Source of the DNA: JBBQLG01 sp964251665
GTDB taxonomy: Bacteria > Bacteroidota > Bacteroidia > Cytophagales > Spirosomataceae
Direction of reading: 5' to 3'
Assembly: GCA_964251665.1 (NCBI GenBank)
Contig: CAXUKO010000002.1
Coordinates: 372,001-436,000 of the forward strand
DNA length: 64,000 nt
Shown here: positions 16,796 to 24,821 of the stretch, piece after piece
Layout of the letters: each line of letters begins with the position of its first letter
How positions within the stretch are numbered: position 1 is the stretch's first letter
The notes under the pieces: model-generated
Databases searched by the model: none
Told to the model about the DNA's origin: nothing
Seen by the model: only the letters and a program-made list of their open reading frames with translations
Made by a program: the position numbers and the translations under genes

Positions 16796-19700
16796 ATGAA
16801 AGATTACATCCGTCCGATTAAGCGCCTGCTCGTAGCCAACCGGGGCGAAATTGCCATCCGCATCATGCGGGCTGCCACCGAGCTGGGCATTACCACCGTT
16901 GCCGTTTACACCTACGAAGATCGCTATTCGCTGCACCGATACAAGGCGGATGAAGCGTATCAGATTGGCCGTGACGACGAGCCGCTGAAGCCGTACCTCG
17001 ACGTCGAAGGGATTATTCAGCTTGCTAAACGACGGCAGATCGACGCCATTCACCCCGGCTATGGCTTCATGTCGGAGAACGTGAAACTGGCCCGGCGGTG
17101 CCGCGAGGAGAATATCATTTTTGTAGGGCCGTCGCCGGAGTCGATGGAAGCCCTGGGCGACAAGGTACGAGCCAAAAACCTGGCCACTACCGCCAACGTG
17201 CCGCTTATTCCCGACTCCCGCGAGGAGAACATGAGCGTGGACTTTGCAAAGACCGAAGCTACTCGGATTGGATTTCCTGTTATGATTAAGGCTGCTGCCG
17301 GGGGCGGTGGGCGCGGTATGCGCGTGGTGCGTAACCCTGACGACTTCGAAAAATCGTTTAATGAAGCGAAGAACGAAGCCAAAAATGCCTTTGGCGATGA
17401 CACCATCTTTCTCGAAAAATTCATTGAAGATCCCAAGCATATCGAGGTCCAGCTGCTGGGCGATCAACATGGCAATATTGTTCACCTCTACGAGCGCGAC
17501 TGCTCCGTACAGCGTCGGTTTCAGAAAGTAGTCGAAGTCGCTCCGTCGTTTGGACTCAAGCAGGAAACCAAGGATAAACTGTACGAATACGCGCTGCAAA
17601 TCGGGCGGGCGGCTAATTACTACAATGCCGGTACAGTCGAGTTTCTGGTCGATAGCGACGAGAATATTTATTTCATCGAGGTAAATCCCCGGATTCAGGT
17701 AGAGCATACCATTACCGAGGAGATAACCGGCATCGACATCGTCCGGACGCAGTTGCTGATCGCTATGGGCTATAAACTATCCGATAACCGGATTTACATC
17801 AACCACCAGGACGATGTACCACTCAACGGTTTCGCCATCCAGTGCCGTATCACCACCGAGGATCCTGCCAACGGATTTAAACCGGATTTCGGCACCATTA
17901 TCGCCTACCGGAATGCGGCCGGATTCGGTATTCGACTGGACGAGGGCAGCAGTTATGCGGGCGTCAAGATTTCGCCTTATTTCGATTCCATGATCGTGAA
18001 GGTATCGGCCCGGGGCCGGACGCTGAAAGGGGCTACACAGCGACTGATGCGGGCCCTGGTGGAGTTTCGGATTCGGGGCGTTAAAACGAACATTTCATTC
18101 CTGCTCAACGTGATTGACCATCCGGTGTTCCAGCGGGGTGAAGCACGAGTGTCGTTTATCGAAAAACACCCCGAGCTGTTCAACCTCAGCAAGCCGCAGG
18201 ACCGCTCGACGCGGGTGTTGAACTACCTCGCCGAAGTGATCGTCAACGGAAATCCCGAGGTTAAGAAAAAAGACGCGGGTAAAGTGTTCCGTACGCCACT
18301 CGTACCCAACTTCGATGTATACGGCGCCTATCCCAAAGGCAACCGCGACCGCCTGAAAGAACTCGGCCGTGAGAAGTTCGTCGAGTGGGTACAGGAGCAG
18401 AAATCAGTGTTGTATACCGATACCACTTTTCGCGATGGGCATCAGTCGCTGCTGGCTACCCGCGTCCGAACGCAGGACCTGATGAAAGTAGCCGAAGGAT
18501 TCGCTAAAAACCACCCTGAACTGTTTTCGATGGAAGTCTGGGGCGGTGCTACCTTCGATGTATCCATGCGGTTTCTGTACGAATCGCCCTGGAAACGCCT
18601 GGCCGCTATGCGCGAAGCCATGCCAAACATGCTGTTGCAGATGTTGTTTCGGGGTTCTAATGCGGTGGGCTATTCGGCTTACCCCGACAATCTGATCGAG
18701 AAATTCGTGGAGAAGTCATGGGAGAGTGGCATTGATGTATTCCGCATCTTCGATTCGCTCAACTGGGTCGAGGCCATGAAAGTCAGCATACGCGCCGTAC
18801 GCGAACGGACCGATGCCCTGGCTGAAGCCGCCATCTGCTATACCGGTGACATGTTACGGCCCGGTGATAACAAATACAGCCTCCAATATTACCTTGATCT
18901 TGCCCGTCAACTCGAAGACGAAGGTGCGCATCTGCTGTGCATTAAAGACATGGCGGGTTTGCTGAAACCAATGGCTGCCGAGGTGCTGGTGCGTGAGTTG
19001 AAACAGGCCGTGAGCATTCCGGTGCATCTGCACACGCACGACACGGCCGGTATTCAGGCGGCTACTTACCTGAAAGCAATTGATGCCAATGTCGATATTG
19101 TCGATTGTGCGCTGGGTGCCCTATCGGGCCTGACGTCACAACCAAACTTTAACTCGGTGGTGGCTATGATGCAGGGGCACGAGCGCGAGTGCCCGGTCGA
19201 TTTACCATCGCTGAATACCTACTCGAACTATTGGGAGGATGTCCGGGAATATTACTACCCGTTTGAGTCGGGCATGAAAGCGGGCAGTGCCGAGGTCTAC
19301 GAGAATGAGATTCCGGGTGGGCAGTACTCCAACCTCCGACCGCAGGCTATCGCGCTTGGATTGGGCGATAAGTTTGAGTTGCTGAAGAAGAACTATGTGA
19401 TTGCCAATCAGCTATTCGGTGATATTATAAAGGTGACGCCCTCATCCAAAGTAGTTGGCGATATGGCCCTGTTCATGACCTCGAATGGCCTCACTGCCGA
19501 CGATGTACTGACGCGCGGAGAGTCATTGTCATTTCCGGAATCGGTCAAAGGGTTCTTCAAAGGCGAGTTAGGACAGCCCGTTGGCGGCTTCCCTGCCGAT
19601 GTACAACGGGTAGTACTAAAAGGGGAAGAACCCATCACCGGGCGGCCCAATGAACACCTGGCACCGATTGATTTCGACGCGGATTTCGATACGTTTAAGG

Positions 19701-20245
19701 CCAAATTCCCGCTCAACGACGGTTTTCTGGATTATCTCTCGTATCAGATGTACCCCAAAGTGTACGAGGAATATTACCGTGCTAATGAACAATACGGTGA
19801 TGTGAGCATTATTCCAACGCCCGCGTTCTTTTACGGCCTGAAAGAGAATGAGGAGATTCTGGTTCGTATCGCCGAGGGTAAGAATATTCTCGTTCGCCTG
19901 CTGTTCATGTCCGAAGCCGACGATCAGGCCATGCGTACCATTACGTTTGAACTGAACGGACAAAGCCGACAGGTAAAGGTGCGCGATAAAGCCTCAAAGG
20001 TGGAGCGGGCGCAAAACCAGAAAGTAGGTAAAGCGGGCGATGTGGGTGCACCGTTGCAGGGTCGCCTGACCCGAATACTGATTAAACCCGGCGATGTTGT
20101 CAAAAAGAATCAGCCTTTGTTTGTGATCGAAGCCATGAAAATGGAAAGTATTGTGGCAGCTACCACGGAAGGCACTGTAAAACAGGTGATTCTGAAAGAA
20201 GGTGCCGTTGTGGAGCAGGACGACTGGGTAGTGGAACTGGCCTGA
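16796..20245 (+). CDS. pyc: Pyruvate carboxylase
   Basis: The 1149-residue, single-chain, biotin-dependent enzyme makes oxaloacetate from pyruvate and bicarbonate with ATP and feeds the TCA cycle. Domains in order are biotin carboxylase with ATP-grasp (about 1-460; RLLVANRGEIAIRI at the start and KAAAGGGGRGMR near 163-175), carboxyltransferase (about 535-800; DTTFRDGHQSLLATR), the allosteric linker region, and biotin carboxyl carrier (last 75 residues) with biotinyl-Lys K1115 in EAMKMES. Length matches the alpha4-type enzymes (about 1150). The ATG at 16796 is preferred over the in-frame ATG at 16784, because MKDYIRPIKRLL fits the family. The REP-like cluster sits in its upstream region. The DUF4160 gene follows after 14 bp. 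Confidence 0.98.
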   Translation: MKDYIRPIKRLLVANRGEIAIRIMRAATELGITTVAVYTYEDRYSLHRYKADEAYQIGRDDEPLKPYLDVEGIIQLAKRRQIDAIHPGYGFMSENVKLARRCREENIIFVGPSPESMEALGDKVRAKNLATTANVPLIPDSREENMSVDFAKTEATRIGFPVMIKAAAGGGGRGMRVVRNPDDFEKSFNEAKNEAKNAFGDDTIFLEKFIEDPKHIEVQLLGDQHGNIVHLYERDCSVQRRFQKVVEVAPSFGLKQETKDKLYEYALQIGRAANYYNAGTVEFLVDSDENIYFIEVNPRIQVEHTITEEITGIDIVRTQLLIAMGYKLSDNRIYINHQDDVPLNGFAIQCRITTEDPANGFKPDFGTIIAYRNAAGFGIRLDEGSSYAGVKISPYFDSMIVKVSARGRTLKGATQRLMRALVEFRIRGVKTNISFLLNVIDHPVFQRGEARVSFIEKHPELFNLSKPQDRSTRVLNYLAEVIVNGNPEVKKKDAGKVFRTPLVPNFDVYGAYPKGNRDRLKELGREKFVEWVQEQKSVLYTDTTFRDGHQSLLATRVRTQDLMKVAEGFAKNHPELFSMEVWGGATFDVSMRFLYESPWKRLAAMREAMPNMLLQMLFRGSNAVGYSAYPDNLIEKFVEKSWESGIDVFRIFDSLNWVEAMKVSIRAVRERTDALAEAAICYTGDMLRPGDNKYSLQYYLDLARQLEDEGAHLLCIKDMAGLLKPMAAEVLVRELKQAVSIPVHLHTHDTAGIQAATYLKAIDANVDIVDCALGALSGLTSQPNFNSVVAMMQGHERECPVDLPSLNTYSNYWEDVREYYYPFESGMKAGSAEVYENEIPGGQYSNLRPQAIALGLGDKFELLKKNYVIANQLFGDIIKVTPSSKVVGDMALFMTSNGLTADDVLTRGESLSFPESVKGFFKGELGQPVGGFPADVQRVVLKGEEPITGRPNEHLAPIDFDADFDTFKAKFPLNDGFLDYLSYQMYPKVYEEYYRANEQYGDVSIIPTPAFFYGLKENEEILVRIAEGKNILVRLLFMSEADDQAMRTITFELNGQSRQVKVRDKASKVERAQNQKVGKAGDVGAPLQGRLTRILIKPGDVVKKNQPLFVIEAMKMESIVAATTEGTVKQVILKEGAVVEQDDWVVELA

Positions 20246-20259
20246 AATGTTGTAATTTT

Positions 20260-20490
20260 ATGTTCGTAGCTGCTATCGAAGGAATCAAAATTTATCTGTA
20301 TCCCCGGGATCATAGTCCACCGCACTTCCATGCTATGTTTGCCGAATATGAAGTTTTGATTGAGATACACACATTGCAGCCCCTGAGAGGAGACCTTCCT
20401 GGTAAACAGCTAAAGAAAGTCTTGCAATGGGCAGAAGGAAAGCAGGATCGCTTGTTAATTGAGTTTGAACGATTGCAGCAAAGCCGATGA
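20260..20490 (+). CDS. DUF4160 protein (putative toxin-antitoxin-like partner)
   Basis: The 76-residue protein has the DUF4160 pattern: IKIYLYPRDHSPPHFHAMF near residues 9-28, with the conserved His-x-PPHFH, then EVLIEI and LPGKQLKKVLQWAE. Such proteins nearly always occur in front of a DUF2442 gene and have been proposed as toxin-antitoxin-like pairs; the biochemistry is not settled to my knowledge. Its stop overlaps the start of the DUF2442 gene (ATGA), implying translational coupling. It sits 14 bp after pyc and could be read through from it. Confidence 0.85.
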   Translation: MFVAAIEGIKIYLYPRDHSPPHFHAMFAEYEVLIEIHTLQPLRGDLPGKQLKKVLQWAEGKQDRLLIEFERLQQSR

Positions 20491-20849
20491 ATAAATTGCC
20501 CCGAATAACCGAGATTATTAAAATAGAACCGTTCAAGGTAACCGTTCGCTGGACGACCGGCGAAATTCGAGTTATAGACTTTGAGCAGCTCTTTCAGAAG
20601 TGGGGAATAGAGGAAGATGATATTGCCGCTCCGTTGCAACAATACGATACGTTTAAATACGCATCCATCGCAGAAGAAAAAACGTTGCAATGGGTTAATG
20701 TACCAGTAAGCCACATCTTTTTCGACGACGATGTGGAAGTAAAGAAGAGTAGTCCACTTACGTTTGATCCCGATGTCTTATATGAAGAAAGTCAGGCTAT
20801 CGAGGCATTTCGGTTAGTGCCCGTCTATCCCAATAAGAATGTTGCTTAA
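20487..20849 (+). CDS. DUF2442 protein
   Basis: The 120-residue protein has a DUF2442 N-terminal part, KIEPFKVTVRWTTGEIRVID (residues 11-30), a beta-hairpin typical of the family, then FEQLFQKWGI. The stretch after residue 45 is longer than in minimal DUF2442 proteins (about 80-90 residues) and ends with a DPDVLYEESQAIE helix. It overlaps the DUF4160 gene by 4 bp and is its usual partner. A structural relation to the NE0471-type N-terminal fold is known for the family; a DNA-binding or antitoxin role is an inference. Confidence 0.82.
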   Translation: MNKLPRITEIIKIEPFKVTVRWTTGEIRVIDFEQLFQKWGIEEDDIAAPLQQYDTFKYASIAEEKTLQWVNVPVSHIFFDDDVEVKKSSPLTFDPDVLYEESQAIEAFRLVPVYPNKNVA

Positions 20850-20876
20850 GTCGTTTACTAACTCCTTTACTGCCTT

Positions 20877-21275
20877 ATGGAAACGCCCCCACTACCCCCG
20901 CCCGCGCCAATGCCCGGTTTGGGGCCGCAGCCCCTCAGCCCATCCGATGAACGGATGTGGGCTACGTTCGCCCATTTAAGTGCACTGGCGGGTTTTATTA
21001 TTCCGTTCGGAAACATCGTTGGCCCGGTAGTTATCTGGCAGATTTTCAAGGAACGGTCAGCGTTTGTTGATACGCATGGTAAAGAATCAGTGAATTTTCA
21101 GATTACGGTGTCGCTCGCTTATATCGTGTCGATTATTCTGATTTTTGTGGTCGTTGGCATTGCGTTGTTAGTGGTATTAAGCATTGCCAGCATCGTTCTG
21201 TTTGTCATTGCTGCTGTCAAGGCTAATAATGGCGAATACTATCAGTATCCATTCACAATTCGTTTTATCAAATAG
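20877..21275 (+). CDS. DUF4870 membrane protein
   Basis: The 132-residue protein opens with a Pro-rich tail (TPPLPPPAPMPG). The DUF4870 domain follows: DERMWATFAHLSALAGFIIPFG, GPVVIWQIFK, DTHGKESVNFQ, and two closely spaced membrane helices near residues 80-115. These are small integral membrane proteins of unknown function, often described as Tic20-like. A terminator at 21298-21334 follows directly, so this ends the transcription unit. Length fits the family. Confidence 0.9.
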   Translation: METPPLPPPAPMPGLGPQPLSPSDERMWATFAHLSALAGFIIPFGNIVGPVVIWQIFKERSAFVDTHGKESVNFQITVSLAYIVSIILIFVVVGIALLVVLSIASIVLFVIAAVKANNGEYYQYPFTIRFIK

Positions 21276-21297
21276 CCGACTAGACCAGTTTTACTAG

Positions 21298-21334
21298 AAA
21301 AGCCGTTCAGAGATACCTCCGAACGGCTTTTTTT
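21298..21334. terminator. Terminator between DUF4870 and the convergent lipoprotein gene
   Basis: AAAAGCCGTTC (21298-21308) pairs with GAACGGCTTTT (21321-21331), followed by more T. The A-run and T-run make it usable from both sides. Confidence 0.85.
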
Positions 21335-21351
21335 CGTGCAATGCGGTGAGA

Positions 21352-21921
21352 TTAGAACAGCGGTCGTCGGACCTTGAAACTCTTTTTCAACCCTTTTATC
21401 AGGAGAAATGCGCCGATCAGGCCAAAGATAATGGCCAGAATGGTGATGTGTAGAATAGCAAATACGACAGCTACCAGAATAACGATTACCGACGCTTTCA
21501 ACCGCCAGCTGATGCGCTGCCACCAGTTCAGTTTGGGCCGGGGTTTCAAACCCAGTATCTCGCGCAGGGTCTTGCGCTGAGGTTCGGCCTGATTTCTGGG
21601 TTTTGGTTTGGGCTGCGTTTGATCAGGAGCAGCAGCGGGTACGCGGTTTTTGGTAAGCAACTGGACTACCCGGTTCTGATGCATTGTCGCTGGAGCAGCC
21701 GACCGGGTCGAGGCATAAGCGGCCGGCTCGGAAATCGGCGTTTCGGTTGAGTCCAGGACGAGGGCTGCCCAGTTAATCGTGTCAGCTGGTGCGTTTGCTG
21801 ACGGGGTGTTCAATTGCCGGTAAGTGGTCGGCGGGGTACGTTGGTAAAGCGCGTAGGGACGCTGGCAGGCGGTGGCAAAGCAACAGGCTAAAATCAACAA
21901 ACGGGCAATCGAGTATTTCAT
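21352..21921 (-). CDS. Putative lipoprotein with C-terminal membrane helices
   Basis: The 189-residue protein has MKYSIARLLILACCFATAC as a lipoprotein signal with the lipobox Cys at residue 19. A Pro/Ala/Thr-rich linker follows (residues 20-110), then LREILGLKPRPKLNWWQRISWRLKAS, and two hydrophobic segments (about 147-180; VIVILVAVVFAILHITILAI). This layout recurs in Spirosoma-type genomes as hypothetical proteins, but I do not know a function. The frame is open to 22038; the ATG at 21921 is chosen for the signal peptide. Confidence 0.75.
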   Translation of the reverse strand: MKYSIARLLILACCFATACQRPYALYQRTPPTTYRQLNTPSANAPADTINWAALVLDSTETPISEPAAYASTRSAAPATMHQNRVVQLLTKNRVPAAAPDQTQPKPKPRNQAEPQRKTLREILGLKPRPKLNWWQRISWRLKASVIVILVAVVFAILHITILAIIFGLIGAFLLIKGLKKSFKVRRPLF

Positions 21922-22261
21922 CCGGTTAGAGCAAAAAGCGAAACAGCAAAACGTCGGTTCTACAACGAAGAGGTTAACCCGCCCGGTATGAAGCACTGAA
22001 AAATAGCTCGCTAATGCCTGGCGAAAAGGGAATTTCAATTAGGCCGTCAAGACGGTTATGTTCACATTTACCCGTAAAATCGTATGCCTGTAATCACCCG
22101 GTTTTTGACTTGATCGCTGATGTCGCAAACGAGCCGGTTACCTGATTCCCAGAATTCGTACTTTTGCGGTTCAGTACGTATCAACAAACGCTATCAACTG
22201 AATCAGTCAATCCATCAGCGGTGCCCGGCGTGGGTACCGTGCCGCATTAACCAGTCAAACA
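21922..22261. other. Intergenic region upstream of the aminotransferase operon
   Basis: Of these 340 bp, the first part holds an open but unlikely N-terminal extension of the lipoprotein gene. The second part carries a TAnnTTTG promoter element (TACTTTTG, 22159-22166) and a roughly 90-nt leader before the GTG at 22262. I see no other gene, repeat or RNA. Confidence 0.5.
22159..22166 (+). promoter_or_regulatory. Bacteroidota -7 element for the aminotransferase operon
   Basis: TACTTTTG fits the TAnnTTTG consensus of Bacteroidota primary sigma promoters. No TTTG -33 element is visible at the right distance. Transcription would start near 22173, giving a leader of about 90 nt. Confidence 0.4.
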
Positions 22262-23425
22262 GTGATTATCCCCCTTGCTAACCGCGCCGATCAGGCGCAG
22301 GAGTATTATTTCTCCGTTAAACTGGCCGAAGTCCGTCGACTCGTAGCGGCTGGTCACGATGTCATTAACATCGGCATCGGTAACCCCGACATGATGCCTT
22401 CGGAAGCCACGCTAGAGGCTCTTGGCCAATCGGCGCAGCAGCCGGGTTCACACGGGTATCAGTCCTACAAAGGTATTCCTCAATTCAGGGCGGCTATTGC
22501 CCGGTTTTATCAGCATACCTACGGCGTCACCCTCGATCCCGAAACCGAGATTTTACCCTTGATTGGCTCCAAAGAAGGGATCACGCACCTATCACTTACG
22601 TTCGTGAACGACGGCGATACCGTGCTGGTGCCCGAACTGGGCTACCCGGCTTACCGGGCCGTCAGTCAGATGGTAGGCGCTCAGGTGGTCGAATATCCGT
22701 TGCTGGAGCAGCAGGGCTGGCAACCGGACTGGTCGGCAATGACGGCTTTAGTTACGGAGAGAACGAAATTAATCTGGCTCAATTACCCGCACATGCCGAC
22801 CGGCGCACCAGCCACGCGGCAATTGTTTGAGCAGGCCGTTCGCTTTGCCCACGATCATAAAATCCTGCTTTGCCACGATAACCCATACAGCCTGATTCTG
22901 AATCAGCGCCCGCCGATTAGTCTGCTCTCCATTGACGGGGCGAAAGAGGTGGCTGTCGAGTTAAATTCGATGAGCAAATCGCACAATATGGCGGGCTGGC
23001 GCATCGGCTGGCTGAGTGCTGCCAAACCCTACGTCGATGCTGTGCTGACCATCAAAAGCAACGTGGATTCGGGCATGTTTCTGGCGTTGCAGCAGGCGGC
23101 TGTGGAAGCCCTCGGCAACTCCGACGACTGGCATGCCCAGCGTAATGCCGTGTATCAGGACCGGTTAGATGCGGCTAAAGCGTTTCTGGACGCCCTCGAT
23201 TGCACCTATTCCGACGATCAGGAAGGCATGTTTTTATGGGCTAAACTACCTGATTCGATTCCGTCTGCCGAAGCGCTGGTCGACGATTTACTTTACAACC
23301 GGCACATCTTTATCGCGCCGGGATTCATTTTTGGCCCCAAAGGCGAACGGTATATCCGGGTATCACTCTGTATGCCGAAGGAACGCATTTGGCAAGCGGT
23401 CAAGCGTCTGAACCGGGATTTTTAA
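22262..23425 (+). CDS. PLP-dependent class I/II aminotransferase
   Basis: The 387-residue fold-type I aminotransferase has the PLP lysine in NSMSKSHNMAGWRIGW (near residue 240). Substrate-arm and PLP-phosphate residues are in GSKEGITHL (near 101) and HDNPYSLIL (near 204). This type lies beside tyrA in Bacteroidota and is thought to transaminate aromatic keto acids; homologues are also annotated as LL-diaminopimelate or alanine aminotransferase-like, so the substrate is not certain. The start is a GTG giving (M)IIPLANRADQAQEYYFS, which matches the family N-terminus; no upstream ATG is in frame. TyrA follows at 23958 after an inserted GxxExxY gene. Confidence 0.9.
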   Translation: MIIPLANRADQAQEYYFSVKLAEVRRLVAAGHDVINIGIGNPDMMPSEATLEALGQSAQQPGSHGYQSYKGIPQFRAAIARFYQHTYGVTLDPETEILPLIGSKEGITHLSLTFVNDGDTVLVPELGYPAYRAVSQMVGAQVVEYPLLEQQGWQPDWSAMTALVTERTKLIWLNYPHMPTGAPATRQLFEQAVRFAHDHKILLCHDNPYSLILNQRPPISLLSIDGAKEVAVELNSMSKSHNMAGWRIGWLSAAKPYVDAVLTIKSNVDSGMFLALQQAAVEALGNSDDWHAQRNAVYQDRLDAAKAFLDALDCTYSDDQEGMFLWAKLPDSIPSAEALVDDLLYNRHIFIAPGFIFGPKGERYIRVSLCMPKERIWQAVKRLNRDF

Positions 23426-23453
23426 AGGATTGAAAGTATTAAAGAGGATTTTT
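23423..23453. repeat. Left repeat flanking the GxxExxY gene
   Basis: TAAAGGATTGAAAGTATTAA followed by AGAGGATTTTT. The reverse complement of 23911-23938 reads GGATTAAAGGGATTGAGAAG and then AGGATTTT, so the two ends of the GxxExxY gene carry imperfect inverted copies. The repeat begins at the aminotransferase stop codon. Confidence 0.55.
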
Positions 23454-23477
23454 GTCTTCGCACGAATTAACGAGTCT

Positions 23478-23870
23478 ATGAGTCAAGAGGTGAAATTTTG
23501 GGATTTGACAGGGCGGATAATTGGTGGGGCGATGGAGGTACATACTTGTCTTGGTAATGGATTTCAGGAGGTAATTTATCAACGAGCACTGGCGCATGAG
23601 TTAGAAGCGAGACAAATTGGCTTTGCTCGTGAATTTGAGATGCCTATCTTTTATAAGGGCGTTCAGGTAGGTTGCCGCAGGGTAGATTTTCTGATTGAGA
23701 ATAAGGTGAGTGTAGAATTAAAGGCTTTAATCAAATTGGAAAAGGTACATTTCGCCCAAGCCATGAATTATCTCGAAGCCTATAATATTGAAACAGGCTT
23801 ACTGATTAATTTCGGTGCAACAAGCCTTGAATTCAAGCGCCTTCAAAATCCGCATTTTCGCGGAAAATAA
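23478..23870 (+). CDS. GxxExxY protein
   Basis: The 130-residue protein of the GxxExxY family has the signature as GFQEVIY (residues 29-35), then VDFLIENKVSVELKAL (75-90), which is a PD-(D/E)XK-like D...ExK core. These small proteins are frequent in Bacteroidota, cyanobacteria and planctomycetes, often in many copies per genome, and are of unknown function; nuclease activity is inferred from the motif. The ATG at 23478 gives MSQEVKFWDLTGRIIGGAMEVH, the family N-terminus. It interrupts what is normally a tight aminotransferase-tyrA arrangement and is bounded by AGGATT-type repeats, so it looks like a mobile or inserted cassette. GC is clearly lower than that of its neighbours. Confidence 0.9.
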   Translation: MSQEVKFWDLTGRIIGGAMEVHTCLGNGFQEVIYQRALAHELEARQIGFAREFEMPIFYKGVQVGCRRVDFLIENKVSVELKALIKLEKVHFAQAMNYLEAYNIETGLLINFGATSLEFKRLQNPHFRGK

Positions 23871-23910
23871 GGGGTAAAGTGCCTTAGTATGTCCTGCGAT
23901 ACTAAAAAGC

Positions 23911-23938
23911 AAAATCCTCTTCTCAATCCCTTTAATCC
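23911..23938. repeat. Right repeat flanking the GxxExxY gene
   Basis: AAAATCCTCTTCTCAATCCC followed by TTTAATCC is an imperfect inverted copy of 23423-23453. It lies 41 bp after the GxxExxY stop and 19 bp before the tyrA start. Confidence 0.55.
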
Positions 23939-23957
23939 GTTATAAATCTCGGTTCAG

Positions 23958-24815
23958 ATGAAAGTCACAATCGTTGGCATTGGCCTCCTGGGCGGTTCAT
24001 TCGCCCTTGCGCTGCGTGAAAAATACCCCAAAGCGCATTTTATTGGTGTTGATGCATCGCCGGTACACGGAAAACTGGCTATTGCCAAGGGAATCGTCGA
24101 TGCCGTGTTGCCCTTAGCCGATGCGGTGGCTACCAGCGATCTGGTTGTACTGGCTACACCCGTCAACGTGGTACTTGACCTGTTACCCAAGGTGCTTGAC
24201 CTCCTGCCTCCTGACGCTACCGTTCTTGATCTTGGGTCAACTAAAGGGCTGATCTGCGCAGTAGCTGACCAGCACGCAAAGCGGCCTCAGTTTGTGGCAG
24301 CTCACCCCATGGCAGGCACCGAAAATTCGGGACCGGGGGCCGCTTTTCGGGAATTATTGCCCGGGAAGAACCTGATCATCTGCGACCGCGAGAAAAGTAA
24401 TGCCGACAGCCTGAAACTCACTGAGGCTCTCTTTCTGGACATCGGCATGAAGCTGTTTTACATGACGCCCCAGGAGCATGACCTTCATCTCGCTTACGTG
24501 TCGCACCTAAGTCATATCAGCGCGTTTGCCCTGGGGTTGACCGTATTAGAGAAAGAAAAAGACGAGCAGGCCATTTTTGATATGGCCAGTACCGGCTTCA
24601 GTTCGACGGTACGGTTAGCCAAAAGCTCACCGGCGATGTGGGCACCGATCTTCGATCAGAACCGGCAAAACGTATCCCAGGCCCTGAGTGACTACATTGA
24701 GTTTTTGCAGCAGTTCAAAGCGGTTATCGATGGTCAGGACGTACCCGCTTCCTATGAGTTCATGGCCCGCGCCAACGTAATCCGGCGGGTGCTGGAAGGT
24801 ATCGAGAAGCGGTAA
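23958..24815 (+). CDS. tyrA: Prephenate dehydrogenase
   Basis: The 285-residue protein catalyses NAD(P)-dependent oxidative decarboxylation of prephenate to 4-hydroxyphenylpyruvate in tyrosine synthesis. It starts with the dinucleotide fold VTIVGIGLLGGSFALAL (GxGxxGG near residues 7-13). It has the conserved HPMAGTENSGPGAA (about 115-128) and YVSHLSHISAFAL (about 178-190) with the catalytic His region. No chorismate mutase or ACT domain is attached. Length agrees with stand-alone bacterial enzymes. The ATG at 23958 follows the GxxExxY insertion. It converges with the DoxX-like gene, with only 6 bp between stops. Confidence 0.93.
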   Translation: MKVTIVGIGLLGGSFALALREKYPKAHFIGVDASPVHGKLAIAKGIVDAVLPLADAVATSDLVVLATPVNVVLDLLPKVLDLLPPDATVLDLGSTKGLICAVADQHAKRPQFVAAHPMAGTENSGPGAAFRELLPGKNLIICDREKSNADSLKLTEALFLDIGMKLFYMTPQEHDLHLAYVSHLSHISAFALGLTVLEKEKDEQAIFDMASTGFSSTVRLAKSSPAMWAPIFDQNRQNVSQALSDYIEFLQQFKAVIDGQDVPASYEFMARANVIRRVLEGIEKR

Positions 24816-24821
24816 CTAACT

